Source of the DNA: JAZSMJ01 sp045535815
Lineage (GTDB): Bacteria; Bacillota; Clostridia; Oscillospirales; CAG-272
Assembly (NCBI GenBank): GCA_045535815.1
Contig: JAZSMJ010000006.1
Location: 1-64,000, forward strand
DNA: 64,000 nt
Direction: 5' to 3'
Both the position numbers and the translations under genes were made by a program. The notes under the pieces are model-generated. The model saw nothing but the letters and a program-made list of their open reading frames with translations, ran no database searches and had not been told where the DNA came from. Positions 43,535 to 52,346 of the stretch are shown here, piece after piece. How positions within the stretch are numbered: the first letter of the stretch is position 1; each line of letters begins with the position of its first letter.

Positions 43535-44457
43535 TTTAATCTATTCCTCATTATAAAATTATTTGCGTTTTTATAAAAAATCTTTTCTACAGCATCTTGG
43601 CTGTAATGCTTTAACATTTCCTCATATATGTAAGATATGCTTTCAATTCCGTTTATTCCGCTTGGCTTTGTATCAATACCGTCAAAGTCGCATCCGAAGC
43701 ATAAAATATCCTCTCCACCAAGGGAAAGATAATGCTCGATATGCCTTAAAACGTCAGTGACATCGACCGAAATACCGATAGCATCTCCGTTTTCCTTTAA
43801 ATGCTGTGGAGCCATACTGATTCCAACAAGACCGCCACAGGCCTTTACGGTTAAAAACATATCGTCGGTCAAATTGCGTGAATGCTCGCATACCGTGCGA
43901 GAGTTTGAATGTGTCGCAACAAACGGCTTATGCCTTTCTTTTGATATTTCTGCGGTTTGGTAAAACATTTTATCGGATGCGTGCGACACGTCTGGTATTA
44001 TACCGATATCAAAGCATTGATCTAAAACCTTAAATCCAAAATCGGTAAATCCACTTGAAACGTTATGAGCACCGCCTATACAGCACTCATCCTGCCATAC
44101 AAGCGTAAGAAATCTTACGCCTTTTTCAAACAGCGTGTTTAATCTTTCAATCTTTCCGGACAAAAGCTTTCCGCCTTCTACGGCAAGAATATAAGAAAAA
44201 TTCTTATGTTCCGAGGCAAAAGCCGTCAGCTCTTTTTCGGTATGATCAAGAATATTTATAAACTGTTCAAACGCTTGATCTTCGGAAAGGTTATGCTTGC
44301 TCCAAACCGCCAATATCTGAGTATATTGATCAAGCACGGGTATGCTTGAAAATGAGATATCAAGTGACTTATCATACAGTGATATCCTGTCAGTATAAGC
44401 TTTGTAAAGGGTGTCGCAATGCAGATCGAAATACTTAATATGCTTAGCGTGTATCAT
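43531..44457 (-). CDS. M19-family membrane dipeptidase
   Basis: 308 residues. YFDLHCDTLYKAY supplies the first metal ligands, followed by AVEGG, LVWQDECCIGGAHN, DVSHASDKMF, ATHSNSRTVCEHSRNLTDDM (in parts) and FGCDFDGID. This is the renal-dipeptidase-like zinc peptidase family, which cleaves dipeptides including D-amino-acid ones. No signal peptide is seen, so the enzyme should be cytosolic. Overlaps of 4 bases on both sides show tight operon packing. Confidence 0.92.
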   Translation of the reverse strand: MIHAKHIKYFDLHCDTLYKAYTDRISLYDKSLDISFSSIPVLDQYTQILAVWSKHNLSEDQAFEQFINILDHTEKELTAFASEHKNFSYILAVEGGKLLSGKIERLNTLFEKGVRFLTLVWQDECCIGGAHNVSSGFTDFGFKVLDQCFDIGIIPDVSHASDKMFYQTAEISKERHKPFVATHSNSRTVCEHSRNLTDDMFLTVKACGGLVGISMAPQHLKENGDAIGISVDVTDVLRHIEHYLSLGGEDILCFGCDFDGIDTKPSGINGIESISYIYEEMLKHYSQDAVEKIFYKNANNFIMRNRLK

Positions 44458-44876
44458 TTTCCGTTTTCTCCAAAAGCGCCCTCAAAATACTCAATGCGAT
44501 AGTTTGGTTTATCTTCGGTTGAGTCAGGTTGTATATAAACCTCGCAAACGTCTATTCTGGGGCATTTTATTGAAGGGAAGTATCTTAGATAGGTCTTGAT
44601 AGAGAAAAGCATATGCTGTCTTTTTTGCGCATTGACTGCCTTTGAGGGCCGACCGTATTTGCTCATAGCATCAGAGACCGTTCTCGCCTTCACTTCGACA
44701 AAAATAATATATTGGGCGTTTTCGGCAATTATGTCGAGCTCTCCGTGTGATGTGTAATAGTTCCTGCGTACTATCTTATAGCCGTTTTTTACTAAATAAT
44801 CGCAGACCCATCCCTCACATATGTTTCCTATAGCACGGTGGCTCTTATTTTTAAAGCCGTTATTTGAGATACTCAT
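44454..44876 (-). CDS. YraN/UPF0102 endonuclease-like protein
   Basis: 140 residues. The PD-(D/E)XK-type core is visible as GELDIIAENAQYIIFVEVKAR after NIGNICEGW-like helix AIGNICEGWVCDYLVKNGYKIV (in parts). The family lies beside rnhB in many bacteria, as here, and a role in DNA processing is suspected but unproven. It shares one base with rnhB. Confidence 0.88.
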   Translation of the reverse strand: MSISNNGFKNKSHRAIGNICEGWVCDYLVKNGYKIVRRNYYTSHGELDIIAENAQYIIFVEVKARTVSDAMSKYGRPSKAVNAQKRQHMLFSIKTYLRYFPSIKCPRIDVCEVYIQPDSTEDKPNYRIEYFEGAFGENGK

Positions 44877-45481
44877 CAGTTATCCTTATCAAGAAACTTC
44901 AGAAAAGTTTTTCTGTGTATAGGAAGCACTCCGTATGTACGGATAGCATTCATATGATCCTTTGTCGGATAGCCCTTATGCTTTGCAAATCCGTATTCGG
45001 GATATTTTTCGTCAAACTCAATAAGCAGTCTGTCTCTTGCGACCTTGGCAAGAACCGAGGCTGCGGCAATGCTTTGAGATTTAGCATCTCCGCCTATAAC
45101 GGGGATTGCTTTTATAGGAAAGTCTCTTGCTATATTTCCGTCAACAAGAACGAGATCGGGGGTGGGAGTAAGCTCCGATACTGCTCGTCTCATTGCGAGC
45201 TGAGCTGCATTTAAAATATTTAAGCTATCTATTTCTTCAACTGTAGCAAACCGTATGGAATATGATACTGCCGACTCTTTAATAACGTCAAAAAGATATT
45301 CACGTTTTTTCTCTGACAGCTTTTTGGAATCGTTAAGGCCGTCAATAATTAATCCCTCGGGAAGGATAACCGCAGCAGCTGATACGGGACCTGCAAGAGG
45401 GCCTCTTCCTGCCTCATCAGTGCCTGAAACGATACCGTACCCGTCGCTTATAAACTGTTTTTCAAAATCAAGATCAAGCAT
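44876..45481 (-). CDS. rnhB: Ribonuclease HII
   Basis: 201 residues from ATG 45481, with GAGGTG just upstream; an in-frame TTG at 45493 is less likely. GTDEAGRGPLAGPV holds the catalytic DE pair; LNDSKKLSEKKRE, VDGN and ASVLAKVARDRLL follow. It removes RNA embedded in DNA. It overlaps rbgA by 8 bases. Confidence 0.95.
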   Translation of the reverse strand: MLDLDFEKQFISDGYGIVSGTDEAGRGPLAGPVSAAAVILPEGLIIDGLNDSKKLSEKKREYLFDVIKESAVSYSIRFATVEEIDSLNILNAAQLAMRRAVSELTPTPDLVLVDGNIARDFPIKAIPVIGGDAKSQSIAAASVLAKVARDRLLIEFDEKYPEYGFAKHKGYPTKDHMNAIRTYGVLPIHRKTFLKFLDKDN

Positions 45482-46343
45482 TTGGCACCTCAAGCGAGAT
45501 CCTGCCTATTTTAGCTCCTCTGAATTCATCAAGAAGCACTGCCGCAGTTCTCTCGTAATTTATTTCACCGCCCGATATAAGAAAACCTCTTTTTCTGCCG
45601 ATAGCTTCAAAAAGCTCCCAATCCTGAAGATCCTCGTACTGAGACATATCTCCTAACTTGTATCTTTCGGATAAAAGCTCAGGATAGCTTTTTCTTAATC
45701 TTCCGCAAAGAATAATTGCAATGCTTTCAGTATCGAGAATATTATCCTTGATTGCACCGGTAACGGCAAGATTTTCTCCAACGGTCTGATCTTCAAATTT
45801 AGGCCACAGAACTCCGGGCATATCCATAAGCGTAAGCCCAACGTTTGTCGGGATCCACTGCTTATTAACGGTGACACCAGGTCTATCCTCGACCCTTGCT
45901 TTTTTAGATCCGGCAAGGCGGTTTATCAAGGATGATTTTCCAACATTAGGAATTCCGACTACCATAGCTTTGAGCGAACGTCCCGTCATACCCTTGGATT
46001 CGTAGCGTTCAACCTTTTCTGACAGAAGGGAACGCACCGCCTCCGGTATATCATCCATACCTGCACCGGTAACACTGTCAATAAATATGCAACTGCGAGA
46101 GCTTTTTTGATAATAGTTTCTCCATCTGTTGCTGACCGAAGGATCAGCAAGCGAGGATTTGCTTAAAACGGTAAGAAGCGGTTTGTTTTCTGTAAGCTTC
46201 ATTATTTCAGGGTTTTCGGAGCTTTGAGGTATTCTTGCGTCAAGAACCTCGATAACAACGTCTACCAAAGATAGATTCTCTTTAATGAGACGTCTTGTTT
46301 TAGCCATATGCCCCGGGAACCACTGTATATTTTGAGAAGGCAT
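45474..46343 (-). CDS. rbgA: Ribosome biogenesis GTPase RbgA (YlqF)
   Basis: 289 residues. It begins IQWFPGHMAKT and has the circularly permuted GTPase order: LSKSSLAD (G4-like), then GIPNVGKSSLINRLAG (G1), DRPGVT (G2) and DMPGVLWPKF (G3). It acts in late assembly of the 50S subunit. The usual rbgA-rnhB-yraN neighbourhood of Firmicutes is kept. Confidence 0.96.
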   Translation of the reverse strand: MPSQNIQWFPGHMAKTRRLIKENLSLVDVVIEVLDARIPQSSENPEIMKLTENKPLLTVLSKSSLADPSVSNRWRNYYQKSSRSCIFIDSVTGAGMDDIPEAVRSLLSEKVERYESKGMTGRSLKAMVVGIPNVGKSSLINRLAGSKKARVEDRPGVTVNKQWIPTNVGLTLMDMPGVLWPKFEDQTVGENLAVTGAIKDNILDTESIAIILCGRLRKSYPELLSERYKLGDMSQYEDLQDWELFEAIGRKRGFLISGGEINYERTAAVLLDEFRGAKIGRISLEVPNA

Positions 46344-46364
46344 TTTATATGTCCTTTCAGAGAT

Positions 46365-46952
46365 TCAGTTATATAATGATCCGAACTTGCTTAATGGGAA
46401 TATACGGAAATTTGCTTTTCCGACAACGTATCTCTCGTCAATAAATCCAACGTCTGAGCTTCTGCTGTCAAGAGAGCCGTTTCTGTTATCTCCCATAACG
46501 AAAAGAGTATCATCCGGAACTGTAAACGTTTCCGGCAGGTAGTTTGACGGGTTCATAATCTTGCCGAGGATATAATTTATATAATCCTCCTCGAGCGTTA
46601 TGCCGTCAACGGTGACCTTCCAGTTAAAATAGTCGATGGTGACCTCTTGACCTTCGGTTGCAATTACTCTTTTGATAATAGGCTCGTCAAAGCCGAGCGG
46701 CTTTGATTGAGCAACGATAATATCGCCCTGCTTGGGAGTATAGAGCAGATCTGAAATTATAAGAACGTCGTTTTCTTCAAGTGTAGGTACCATGGAAGAG
46801 CCTACGACCGGAGAATGTCGTGCAATAAACGTTATTATCAGAAATACAACGGTAAATGAAACGGCAAATAATTCGATCCATTCAAAGATTCCGGTAACAG
46901 CGCTTGATAAGCGTTTGCTGTTCGTTTCTTTGTTTTCTGAGCAGTTGTTCAT
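46365..46952 (-). CDS. lepB: Signal peptidase I
   Basis: 195 residues. One N-terminal membrane helix (ELFAVSFTVVFLIITFIA) precedes the catalytic serine in GSSMVPTL and the catalytic lysine in IIKRVIATEGQ; the C-terminal GDNRNGSLDSR box is present. It cleaves signal peptides at the outer face of the membrane. Its position just before rbgA is typical. Confidence 0.96.
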   Translation of the reverse strand: MNNCSENKETNSKRLSSAVTGIFEWIELFAVSFTVVFLIITFIARHSPVVGSSMVPTLEENDVLIISDLLYTPKQGDIIVAQSKPLGFDEPIIKRVIATEGQEVTIDYFNWKVTVDGITLEEDYINYILGKIMNPSNYLPETFTVPDDTLFVMGDNRNGSLDSRSSDVGFIDERYVVGKANFRIFPLSKFGSLYN

Positions 46953-46965
46953 AATAAAGCTCCTT

Positions 46966-48162
46966 TTATTTGATCATATAACTGAGAAGATCGTATCCGT
47001 TTGGAATATAAAGACCTGCTTTTTCAGCATCATCCTCGCAGAAGCAATCGATTCCGTTGCTTTCTTCATTGCTCGAATAAATTATAAACGGTACGGGCTC
47101 GCTTGAATGTGTGCGCAGGCAAATGGGTGTAGGATGATCGGGAAGAATAAGAATCTTGAAATCTTCACCGCTATTCTTTAAATACTCGTAAACAGGTGCA
47201 AGTATCTTCTTGTCGATAAGCTCTATGGAAAGAACCTTGTTTTCAAGCTCGTGTCTGTGACCGCACTCATCCGGAGCTTCAACGTGGATGTAAACGAAGT
47301 CACGACCTCGTTTGAAAGCATCTATAGCAGCATCAGCCTTGCCCTTGTAGTTAGTGTGAACGTTTCCGGTTGCACCCTCTACGTCTATAGATTCGAGACC
47401 GGCGCATATGCCTATACCCTTGATAAGATCGACAGCGGAAATTACCGTACCGTCAAGCCCCCATTTTTCTTTGAAGCAGGGAAGAGCGGGCTTCTTACCG
47501 GGGCTCCAGAACCATGCAGAGTTTGCAGGCTTTAATCCTCTTTTGCGTCTAGCTTCATTTACGGGATGATTTGAAAGGATCTCGTAGCTCCTTTTCATCA
47601 TTGAAAGGAAGGGCTCGGGCGGAAGATTGTCGCCTATGCATTTACCGATTATATCGTGAGGACGCATAAAGTCCTTAAAATCGGGTGCGTTTTTCCAGAT
47701 AAGGCAGTGTCGGTAGCTTACTCCCGTGTAAAACTTCTTTATTTCATCTCCGAGCGCTTCATCAAGTGCACGAATAAGCTCATCTGCCTCGGGGGTGGTT
47801 ATTTCATCTGCACTGTGGTCTATCATCAGCTTCTGCTCGTAAGGAGTATCGTCATCCGATACTGTAACGACGTTGCATCTGAAGGCAGTTTCATCGGGCT
47901 GCATATCTATCCCCATGCTTACAGCCTCAAGCGGAGAGCGCCCCTTGGAATATATTTTGGGATCATAGGAAAGAACTGCAATATTGGCAGTATCGCTTTC
48001 GGGCACCATGCCGTTTGGAACGTTGAGAACAGTTCCTGCAAGAGACGTCTTTGCAAGCATATCAGTTGTAGGCTTATCGGCCACCTGAAGCGGAGTTTTT
48101 CCTCCGAGCTCATCTATTTTATAATCTGCAGCTCCGTCACAGAGCAACACCAAGTATTTCAT
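46966..48162 (-). CDS. ApgM-family phosphotransferase: 2,3-bisphosphoglycerate-independent phosphoglycerate mutase or proposed homoserine kinase
   Basis: 398 residues from ATG 48162 (TTAGGAG upstream). The alkaline-phosphatase-fold metal sites are in VLLCDGAADY, PESDTANIAVLSYDP, YIHVEAPDECGHR and ILPDHPTP. The closest subfamily is the archaeal-type ApgM group that includes a set proposed to act as homoserine kinase when near threonine genes. thrC lies downstream in the same direction, and no classical thrB is in view. Both roles remain possible. Confidence 0.85.
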   Translation of the reverse strand: MKYLVLLCDGAADYKIDELGGKTPLQVADKPTTDMLAKTSLAGTVLNVPNGMVPESDTANIAVLSYDPKIYSKGRSPLEAVSMGIDMQPDETAFRCNVVTVSDDDTPYEQKLMIDHSADEITTPEADELIRALDEALGDEIKKFYTGVSYRHCLIWKNAPDFKDFMRPHDIIGKCIGDNLPPEPFLSMMKRSYEILSNHPVNEARRKRGLKPANSAWFWSPGKKPALPCFKEKWGLDGTVISAVDLIKGIGICAGLESIDVEGATGNVHTNYKGKADAAIDAFKRGRDFVYIHVEAPDECGHRHELENKVLSIELIDKKILAPVYEYLKNSGEDFKILILPDHPTPICLRTHSSEPVPFIIYSSNEESNGIDCFCEDDAEKAGLYIPNGYDLLSYMIK

Positions 48163-48279
48163 ATTTAAAACTCCTAACAAGTAGTATTATTATTAATAAT
48201 ATATTATATCATATACTCTTGCGATTAGCAAGCAATTTTTTACTATAAAATTAAGTTTTCCAAAAATAACAAATTCTTC

Positions 48280-48308
48280 TTGTAAAATTATGAAAGAAGT
48301 CATATAAT
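48280..48308 (+). promoter_or_regulatory. Promoter of the coaE operon
   Basis: TTGTAA at 48280-48285, a 17-base spacer and TATAAT at 48303-48308. GGAGG at 48330-48334 lies 7 bases before the GTG start of coaE and fixes that start. Confidence 0.7.
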
Positions 48309-48341
48309 ATATAATAGTATCCTCGATATGGAGGTTTCGTA

Positions 48342-48938
48342 GTGATAACACTTGGAATAACGGGCGGAATCGGAAGCGGAAAAAGCTATATAGCAAAAAA
48401 GTTTGCCTCTCTCGGAATAATGGGAATAGATACTGACCGTGTATCAAAAGAGATATATCTCAGCGGCAAGCCTTGTTACCGTGAGCTTTTGGATTTTTTC
48501 GGACAAGAAATATTGTCGCCTGACGGTGAGATATCAAGGCCTAAGCTTTCAGAGATAGTTTTCTCGGATGACGCAAAAAGAAAAAAGTTAAACGAAATTA
48601 CGCATAAATATATTCTTGACGAATGCCGAGCTTTCCTTTCTGAAAGGGCAAAAAGCGGTGACAAGGTAGCATACGTTGAAGCTCCGCTTCTTTATGAAAG
48701 CGGATTTGATAAAGAATGTGACTTCGTTTGTGCGGTTATTGCAGATGAAGATGCAAGAATTCACCGTATAGTAAAGCGTGACGGTATAAGCGCACAAGAG
48801 GCTAAGTTAAAAATACAAAAACAAAAATCGAATGATTTTTTTAGGAAAAATGCAGATTTTGTGATAGAAAACGGTCTTCATCAAGAGGTTGAAGATTCAG
48901 TTCGTGAAGTCTTGAACCAAATATTGACCGAGCGGTAA
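48342..48938 (+). CDS. coaE: Dephospho-CoA kinase
   Basis: 198 residues, GTG start. P-loop GGIGSGKSY, DTDRVSKEIY, EAPLLYESGFDK (in part) and the C-terminal QKSNDFFRKNADFVIENG are family marks. It catalyses the last step of coenzyme A synthesis. The lytic transglycosylase gene follows by 4 bases. Confidence 0.96.
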   Translation: MITLGITGGIGSGKSYIAKKFASLGIMGIDTDRVSKEIYLSGKPCYRELLDFFGQEILSPDGEISRPKLSEIVFSDDAKRKKLNEITHKYILDECRAFLSERAKSGDKVAYVEAPLLYESGFDKECDFVCAVIADEDARIHRIVKRDGISAQEAKLKIQKQKSNDFFRKNADFVIENGLHQEVEDSVREVLNQILTER

Positions 48939-48942
48939 TTTA

Positions 48943-49545
48943 ATGATTGCACCATCCTACAGAAAGCATATTTTAACCGTAATAACGGTGCTAATATTTC
49001 TTGCATTAACGACCGTTGCAGCCGTGCTTTTCGGCAACATCAAGCAAGCTGTTGAAATTAAGATGTATCCAATACATTACAGCAGTCTTGTTGAAAAATA
49101 TTCAAAAGAATACGACGTTCCGCCCCACCTTGTTTATGCTGTTATAAAAACGGAGAGCTCTTTTTCAAAGGATGCGCTATCACATGCAGGTGCTATTGGA
49201 CTTATGCAGATAACCGAGGATACGTTTTATTGGCTTGAGGGCAAAACGGGAGACGAGTATCCGCTTGATATGCTGTATGACAGTGAGGTCAATATCCGAT
49301 ACGGAGTATTTTTGCTTTCTATACTTTATGACCGCTTCGGCACGTGGAGCACATCATGCGCTGCATATAATGCAGGGATGAACAGAGTCAGCACTTGGCT
49401 TGATGACAAAAGGTATTCCTCTGACGGAATTACTCTTCATAACATACCGATAGAAGAAACCAAAAACTATATTAAAAAAGTAAAAGCTGCCCTTGATATG
49501 TATGAAAAGCTTTACTGTTCAAGTGGCTGTATTGAATGGAAATAA
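48943..49545 (+). CDS. Membrane-anchored lytic transglycosylase (SLT domain)
   Basis: 200 residues. One N-terminal membrane helix (LTVITVLIFLALTTVAAVLF) acts as signal anchor. The SLT domain has the catalytic glutamate in VIKTESSFSKDA, then GAIGLMQI, a lysozyme-like core and CAAYNAGMNRV. It cleaves peptidoglycan outside the membrane. The coaE-SLT order is common in Clostridia. Confidence 0.94.
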   Translation: MIAPSYRKHILTVITVLIFLALTTVAAVLFGNIKQAVEIKMYPIHYSSLVEKYSKEYDVPPHLVYAVIKTESSFSKDALSHAGAIGLMQITEDTFYWLEGKTGDEYPLDMLYDSEVNIRYGVFLLSILYDRFGTWSTSCAAYNAGMNRVSTWLDDKRYSSDGITLHNIPIEETKNYIKKVKAALDMYEKLYCSSGCIEWK

Positions 49546-49573
49546 AAATAATCACATATAAGGAGAAAAAATC

Positions 49574-50965
49574 ATGGAAGAAAAAAACCAGGTACAGGAG
49601 CTGAAGGATCAGCTTTTTTACACTCCCAAAAACGTTTATTCAAAAGAAGGGATTGCAGATCAGATAATGGATTATGCTCAGGGTTATAAGACGTATCTTG
49701 ACCGTGCTAAAACCGAAAGAGAAGCTGTTAGATATTCTATCGAGCTTGCAGAAAAAAACGGATACGTTTGCTATAATTTCGGAGATAAAATTGAAAAGGG
49801 CGGTAAATATTATTACAATAACAGAGATAAGAGCCTCTTCTTTTTCAAGATTGGAACACAGTCACCCGAAGAAGGAATATATATTTCTGCAGCACATATC
49901 GATTCTCCCAGACTTGACCTTAAGCAGTGCCCTGTATATGAGGATGGAGGAATGGGTTACTTCAAAACCCACTACTACGGCGGAATAAAGAAATATCAGT
50001 GGACTTCAATGCCGCTTGCAATTCACGGAAGCGTTGTGCTTTCTGATAACAGCAAGATCGATATAGTTATAGGTGAAGACGAAAACGATCCCGTTTTCTG
50101 TATAAACGACCTTCTTCCTCATCTTGCAAAGGATCAGATGGCAAAAACTCTTGCAGAGGGTATAACAGGCGAAGCTTTGAACGTTGTTGTAGGCTCAAGA
50201 GCTTATAACGACGAAGAGGGAGCGGACGCAATAAAGCTTAACGTTCTCAAGATACTTAACGATAAATACGGCATCAAGGAAGACGATTTCCTCAGCGCAG
50301 AGATCAACGTTGTTCCTGCTTTTAAAGCACGAGACATAGGTCTTGACAGAAGCCTTATTGGCGGATACGGACACGATGACAGAGTTTGCGCATATCCGGC
50401 TCTTACAGCTATCTTTGAATCTGATAGCAGTGACAAGAATCTCATGGTAGTTCTTGCTGATAAGGAAGAGATAGGAAGCGTTGGCAATACAGGTATGCAG
50501 AGCAACGTATTTACCGATCTTATTGAAGAGATTGCTATTGCAATGGGAGCTAATCCGAGAGTAACAAGAATGAACTCAAAATGCTTATCTGCAGACGTTA
50601 ACGCTGCCTATGACCCCAATTTTGCAGAGGTTTATGAAAGAAGAAACAGCGCATTTGTAAATCACGGTGTCGTTCTTTCAAAGTATACCGGTGCAAGAGG
50701 TAAATCCGGAACGTCAGATGCAAGTGCTGAATTCGTAGGATACGTTCGTTCAGTGCTTGACGCTGAAGGTGTTGTTTGGCAGACGGCAGAGCTCGGTAAG
50801 GTTGACCAGGGCGGCGGAGGAACGGTTGCGGCATATATCGCTAACCTCAACATCAACGTCGTTGACCTCGGAGTTCCCGTTCTTTCGATGCACGCTCCTT
50901 ATGAGGTTATCTCTAAAGCAGATCTGTATATGACCCACAAGGCTTTTGCAGCCTTCAATAAATAA
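49574..50965 (+). CDS. M18-family aminopeptidase
   Basis: 463 residues. Metal and catalytic motifs are ISAAHIDSPRLDLK, GGYGHDDRVCAY, VLADKEEIGS and the C-terminal SMHAPYEVISKADLY. The two-zinc tetrahedral aminopeptidase family releases acidic or neutral N-terminal residues from peptides in the cytosol. It follows the transglycosylase by 28 bases. Confidence 0.95.
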   Translation: MEEKNQVQELKDQLFYTPKNVYSKEGIADQIMDYAQGYKTYLDRAKTEREAVRYSIELAEKNGYVCYNFGDKIEKGGKYYYNNRDKSLFFFKIGTQSPEEGIYISAAHIDSPRLDLKQCPVYEDGGMGYFKTHYYGGIKKYQWTSMPLAIHGSVVLSDNSKIDIVIGEDENDPVFCINDLLPHLAKDQMAKTLAEGITGEALNVVVGSRAYNDEEGADAIKLNVLKILNDKYGIKEDDFLSAEINVVPAFKARDIGLDRSLIGGYGHDDRVCAYPALTAIFESDSSDKNLMVVLADKEEIGSVGNTGMQSNVFTDLIEEIAIAMGANPRVTRMNSKCLSADVNAAYDPNFAEVYERRNSAFVNHGVVLSKYTGARGKSGTSDASAEFVGYVRSVLDAEGVVWQTAELGKVDQGGGGTVAAYIANLNINVVDLGVPVLSMHAPYEVISKADLYMTHKAFAAFNK

Positions 50966-50970
50966 AACAA

Positions 50971-50995
50971 AAGGGAAGTGCTGATCACTTCCCTT
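50971..50995. terminator. Hairpin between the aminopeptidase and pepT
   Basis: AAGGGAAGTG (50971-50980), loop CTGAT, CACTTCCCTT (50986-50995). The T-rich flank is on the minus-strand side, so on the plus strand it is more likely an attenuator or mRNA-stabilising stem than a strong terminator. Confidence 0.6.
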
Positions 50996-51026
50996 AATGA
51001 TATAAAATCGAAAAGGATAGATCAAA

Positions 51027-52250
51027 ATGAACGTTCTTGAAAGATTTCTCGAATATGTAAAAATACCGACAGTAAGCGATCCGTCGTGTGAAACGGTGCC
51101 TTCGACCGATAAACAGTTCGTGCTTGCCAAAAAGCTTGCGCAGGAGCTTGTTTCTATCGGAGCAGAGAATGTAGAATGTGACGATAAATGTTACGTTTAC
51201 GGGGAAATTAAAGCCTCTGAAGGCTATGAAAATGCTCCAAGGATAGGATTTGTTGCTCATATGGATACAGCTCCGGATTTCTGCGGTGATAACGTATCTC
51301 CAAAAGTTATCACAAACTACGACGGAGCGGATATACCTCTCGGAGATAGCGGAAGAACCCTATCATCAAAAGAATTTCCGCATCTGAAGAATCTTTGCGG
51401 AAAAACACTTGTAGTCACCGACGGAACTACTCTTCTCGGCGGAGATGATAAGGCAGGAGTAGCCGAGATAATGACCGCCGTTGAAAAAATAATATCAGAA
51501 GGTATACCGCACGGTAAGATCTCCATATGCTTTACTCCGGATGAGGAGATCGGAAGAGGAGCAGATGAATTTTCGATAGACCGTTTCGGTGCTGATTTTG
51601 CATATACCGTAGACGGTGGAAATATTTCCGAGGTAGAATACGAAAACTTCAATGCCTGCGGAGCAGTATATGAGGTTAGCGGCTTTAACGTTCATCCCGG
51701 CTCGTCAAAGGATACCATGATAAACGCTCAGCTCGTTGCAATGGAGATAAATTCGATGCTCCCCAAAGGTCAAACACCAAGAGATACCGAGGGATACGAG
51801 GGATTCTTCCATCTCTGTTCAATGGAGGGATGCGTTGAGAAAGCCACGCTTGAGTATATAATCAGAGACCACAGTGCTGAGAGATTTGAAGAAAGAAAGA
51901 GGATTCTTACTGATATAGCTGAAAAGATCAATGCTAAATACGGAGAGGGTACCGTAAAGCTTACCATCCGTGATCAGTACAGAAATATGGAGGAGATAAT
52001 TAAGCAGCACTTCCATCTTATTGAAAATGCGCTTAGTGCCATAAGAAGCGTCGGAGAAGATGCACACACAGTTCCGATAAGAGGAGGCACCGACGGAGCG
52101 AGACTCTCGTTTATGGGTCTTCCGTGCCCCAATATTGGCACCGGATGCTATGCCGGTCACGGTCCGTATGAGCACGCAGTCGTTGAAGATATGGAAAAGG
52201 TAGTCGATATAATTCTCGGAATTATTCAGCTCTATTCTCAAAAACAATAA
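51027..52250 (+). CDS. pepT: Peptidase T (tripeptide aminopeptidase)
   Basis: 407 residues, M20 family. GFVAHMDTAPDF and LGGDDKAGVAEIM bind the zinc ions, FTPDEEIGRGAD carries the catalytic glutamate, and FNVHPGSSKD and IRGGTDGARLS are the PepT-specific dimer and metal regions. It removes N-terminal residues from tripeptides. With the preceding M18 enzyme it suggests active peptide use. Confidence 0.96.
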   Translation: MNVLERFLEYVKIPTVSDPSCETVPSTDKQFVLAKKLAQELVSIGAENVECDDKCYVYGEIKASEGYENAPRIGFVAHMDTAPDFCGDNVSPKVITNYDGADIPLGDSGRTLSSKEFPHLKNLCGKTLVVTDGTTLLGGDDKAGVAEIMTAVEKIISEGIPHGKISICFTPDEEIGRGADEFSIDRFGADFAYTVDGGNISEVEYENFNACGAVYEVSGFNVHPGSSKDTMINAQLVAMEINSMLPKGQTPRDTEGYEGFFHLCSMEGCVEKATLEYIIRDHSAERFEERKRILTDIAEKINAKYGEGTVKLTIRDQYRNMEEIIKQHFHLIENALSAIRSVGEDAHTVPIRGGTDGARLSFMGLPCPNIGTGCYAGHGPYEHAVVEDMEKVVDIILGIIQLYSQKQ

Positions 52251-52295
52251 TTGTATGCTTTAATTAACAATAATCAATGTAAAATTTGAACATAT

Positions 52296-52327
52296 AACAG
52301 CCTCGGTAGGAAACTACCGAGGCTGTT
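52296..52327. terminator. Bidirectional terminator after pepT
   Basis: AACAGCCTCGGTAG (52296-52309), tetraloop GAAA, CTACCGAGGCTGTT (52314-52327), a perfect 14-bp stem between convergent pepT and the XRE regulator gene. Confidence 0.93.
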
Positions 52328-52346
52328 TGTAATATGGGACAATTAA

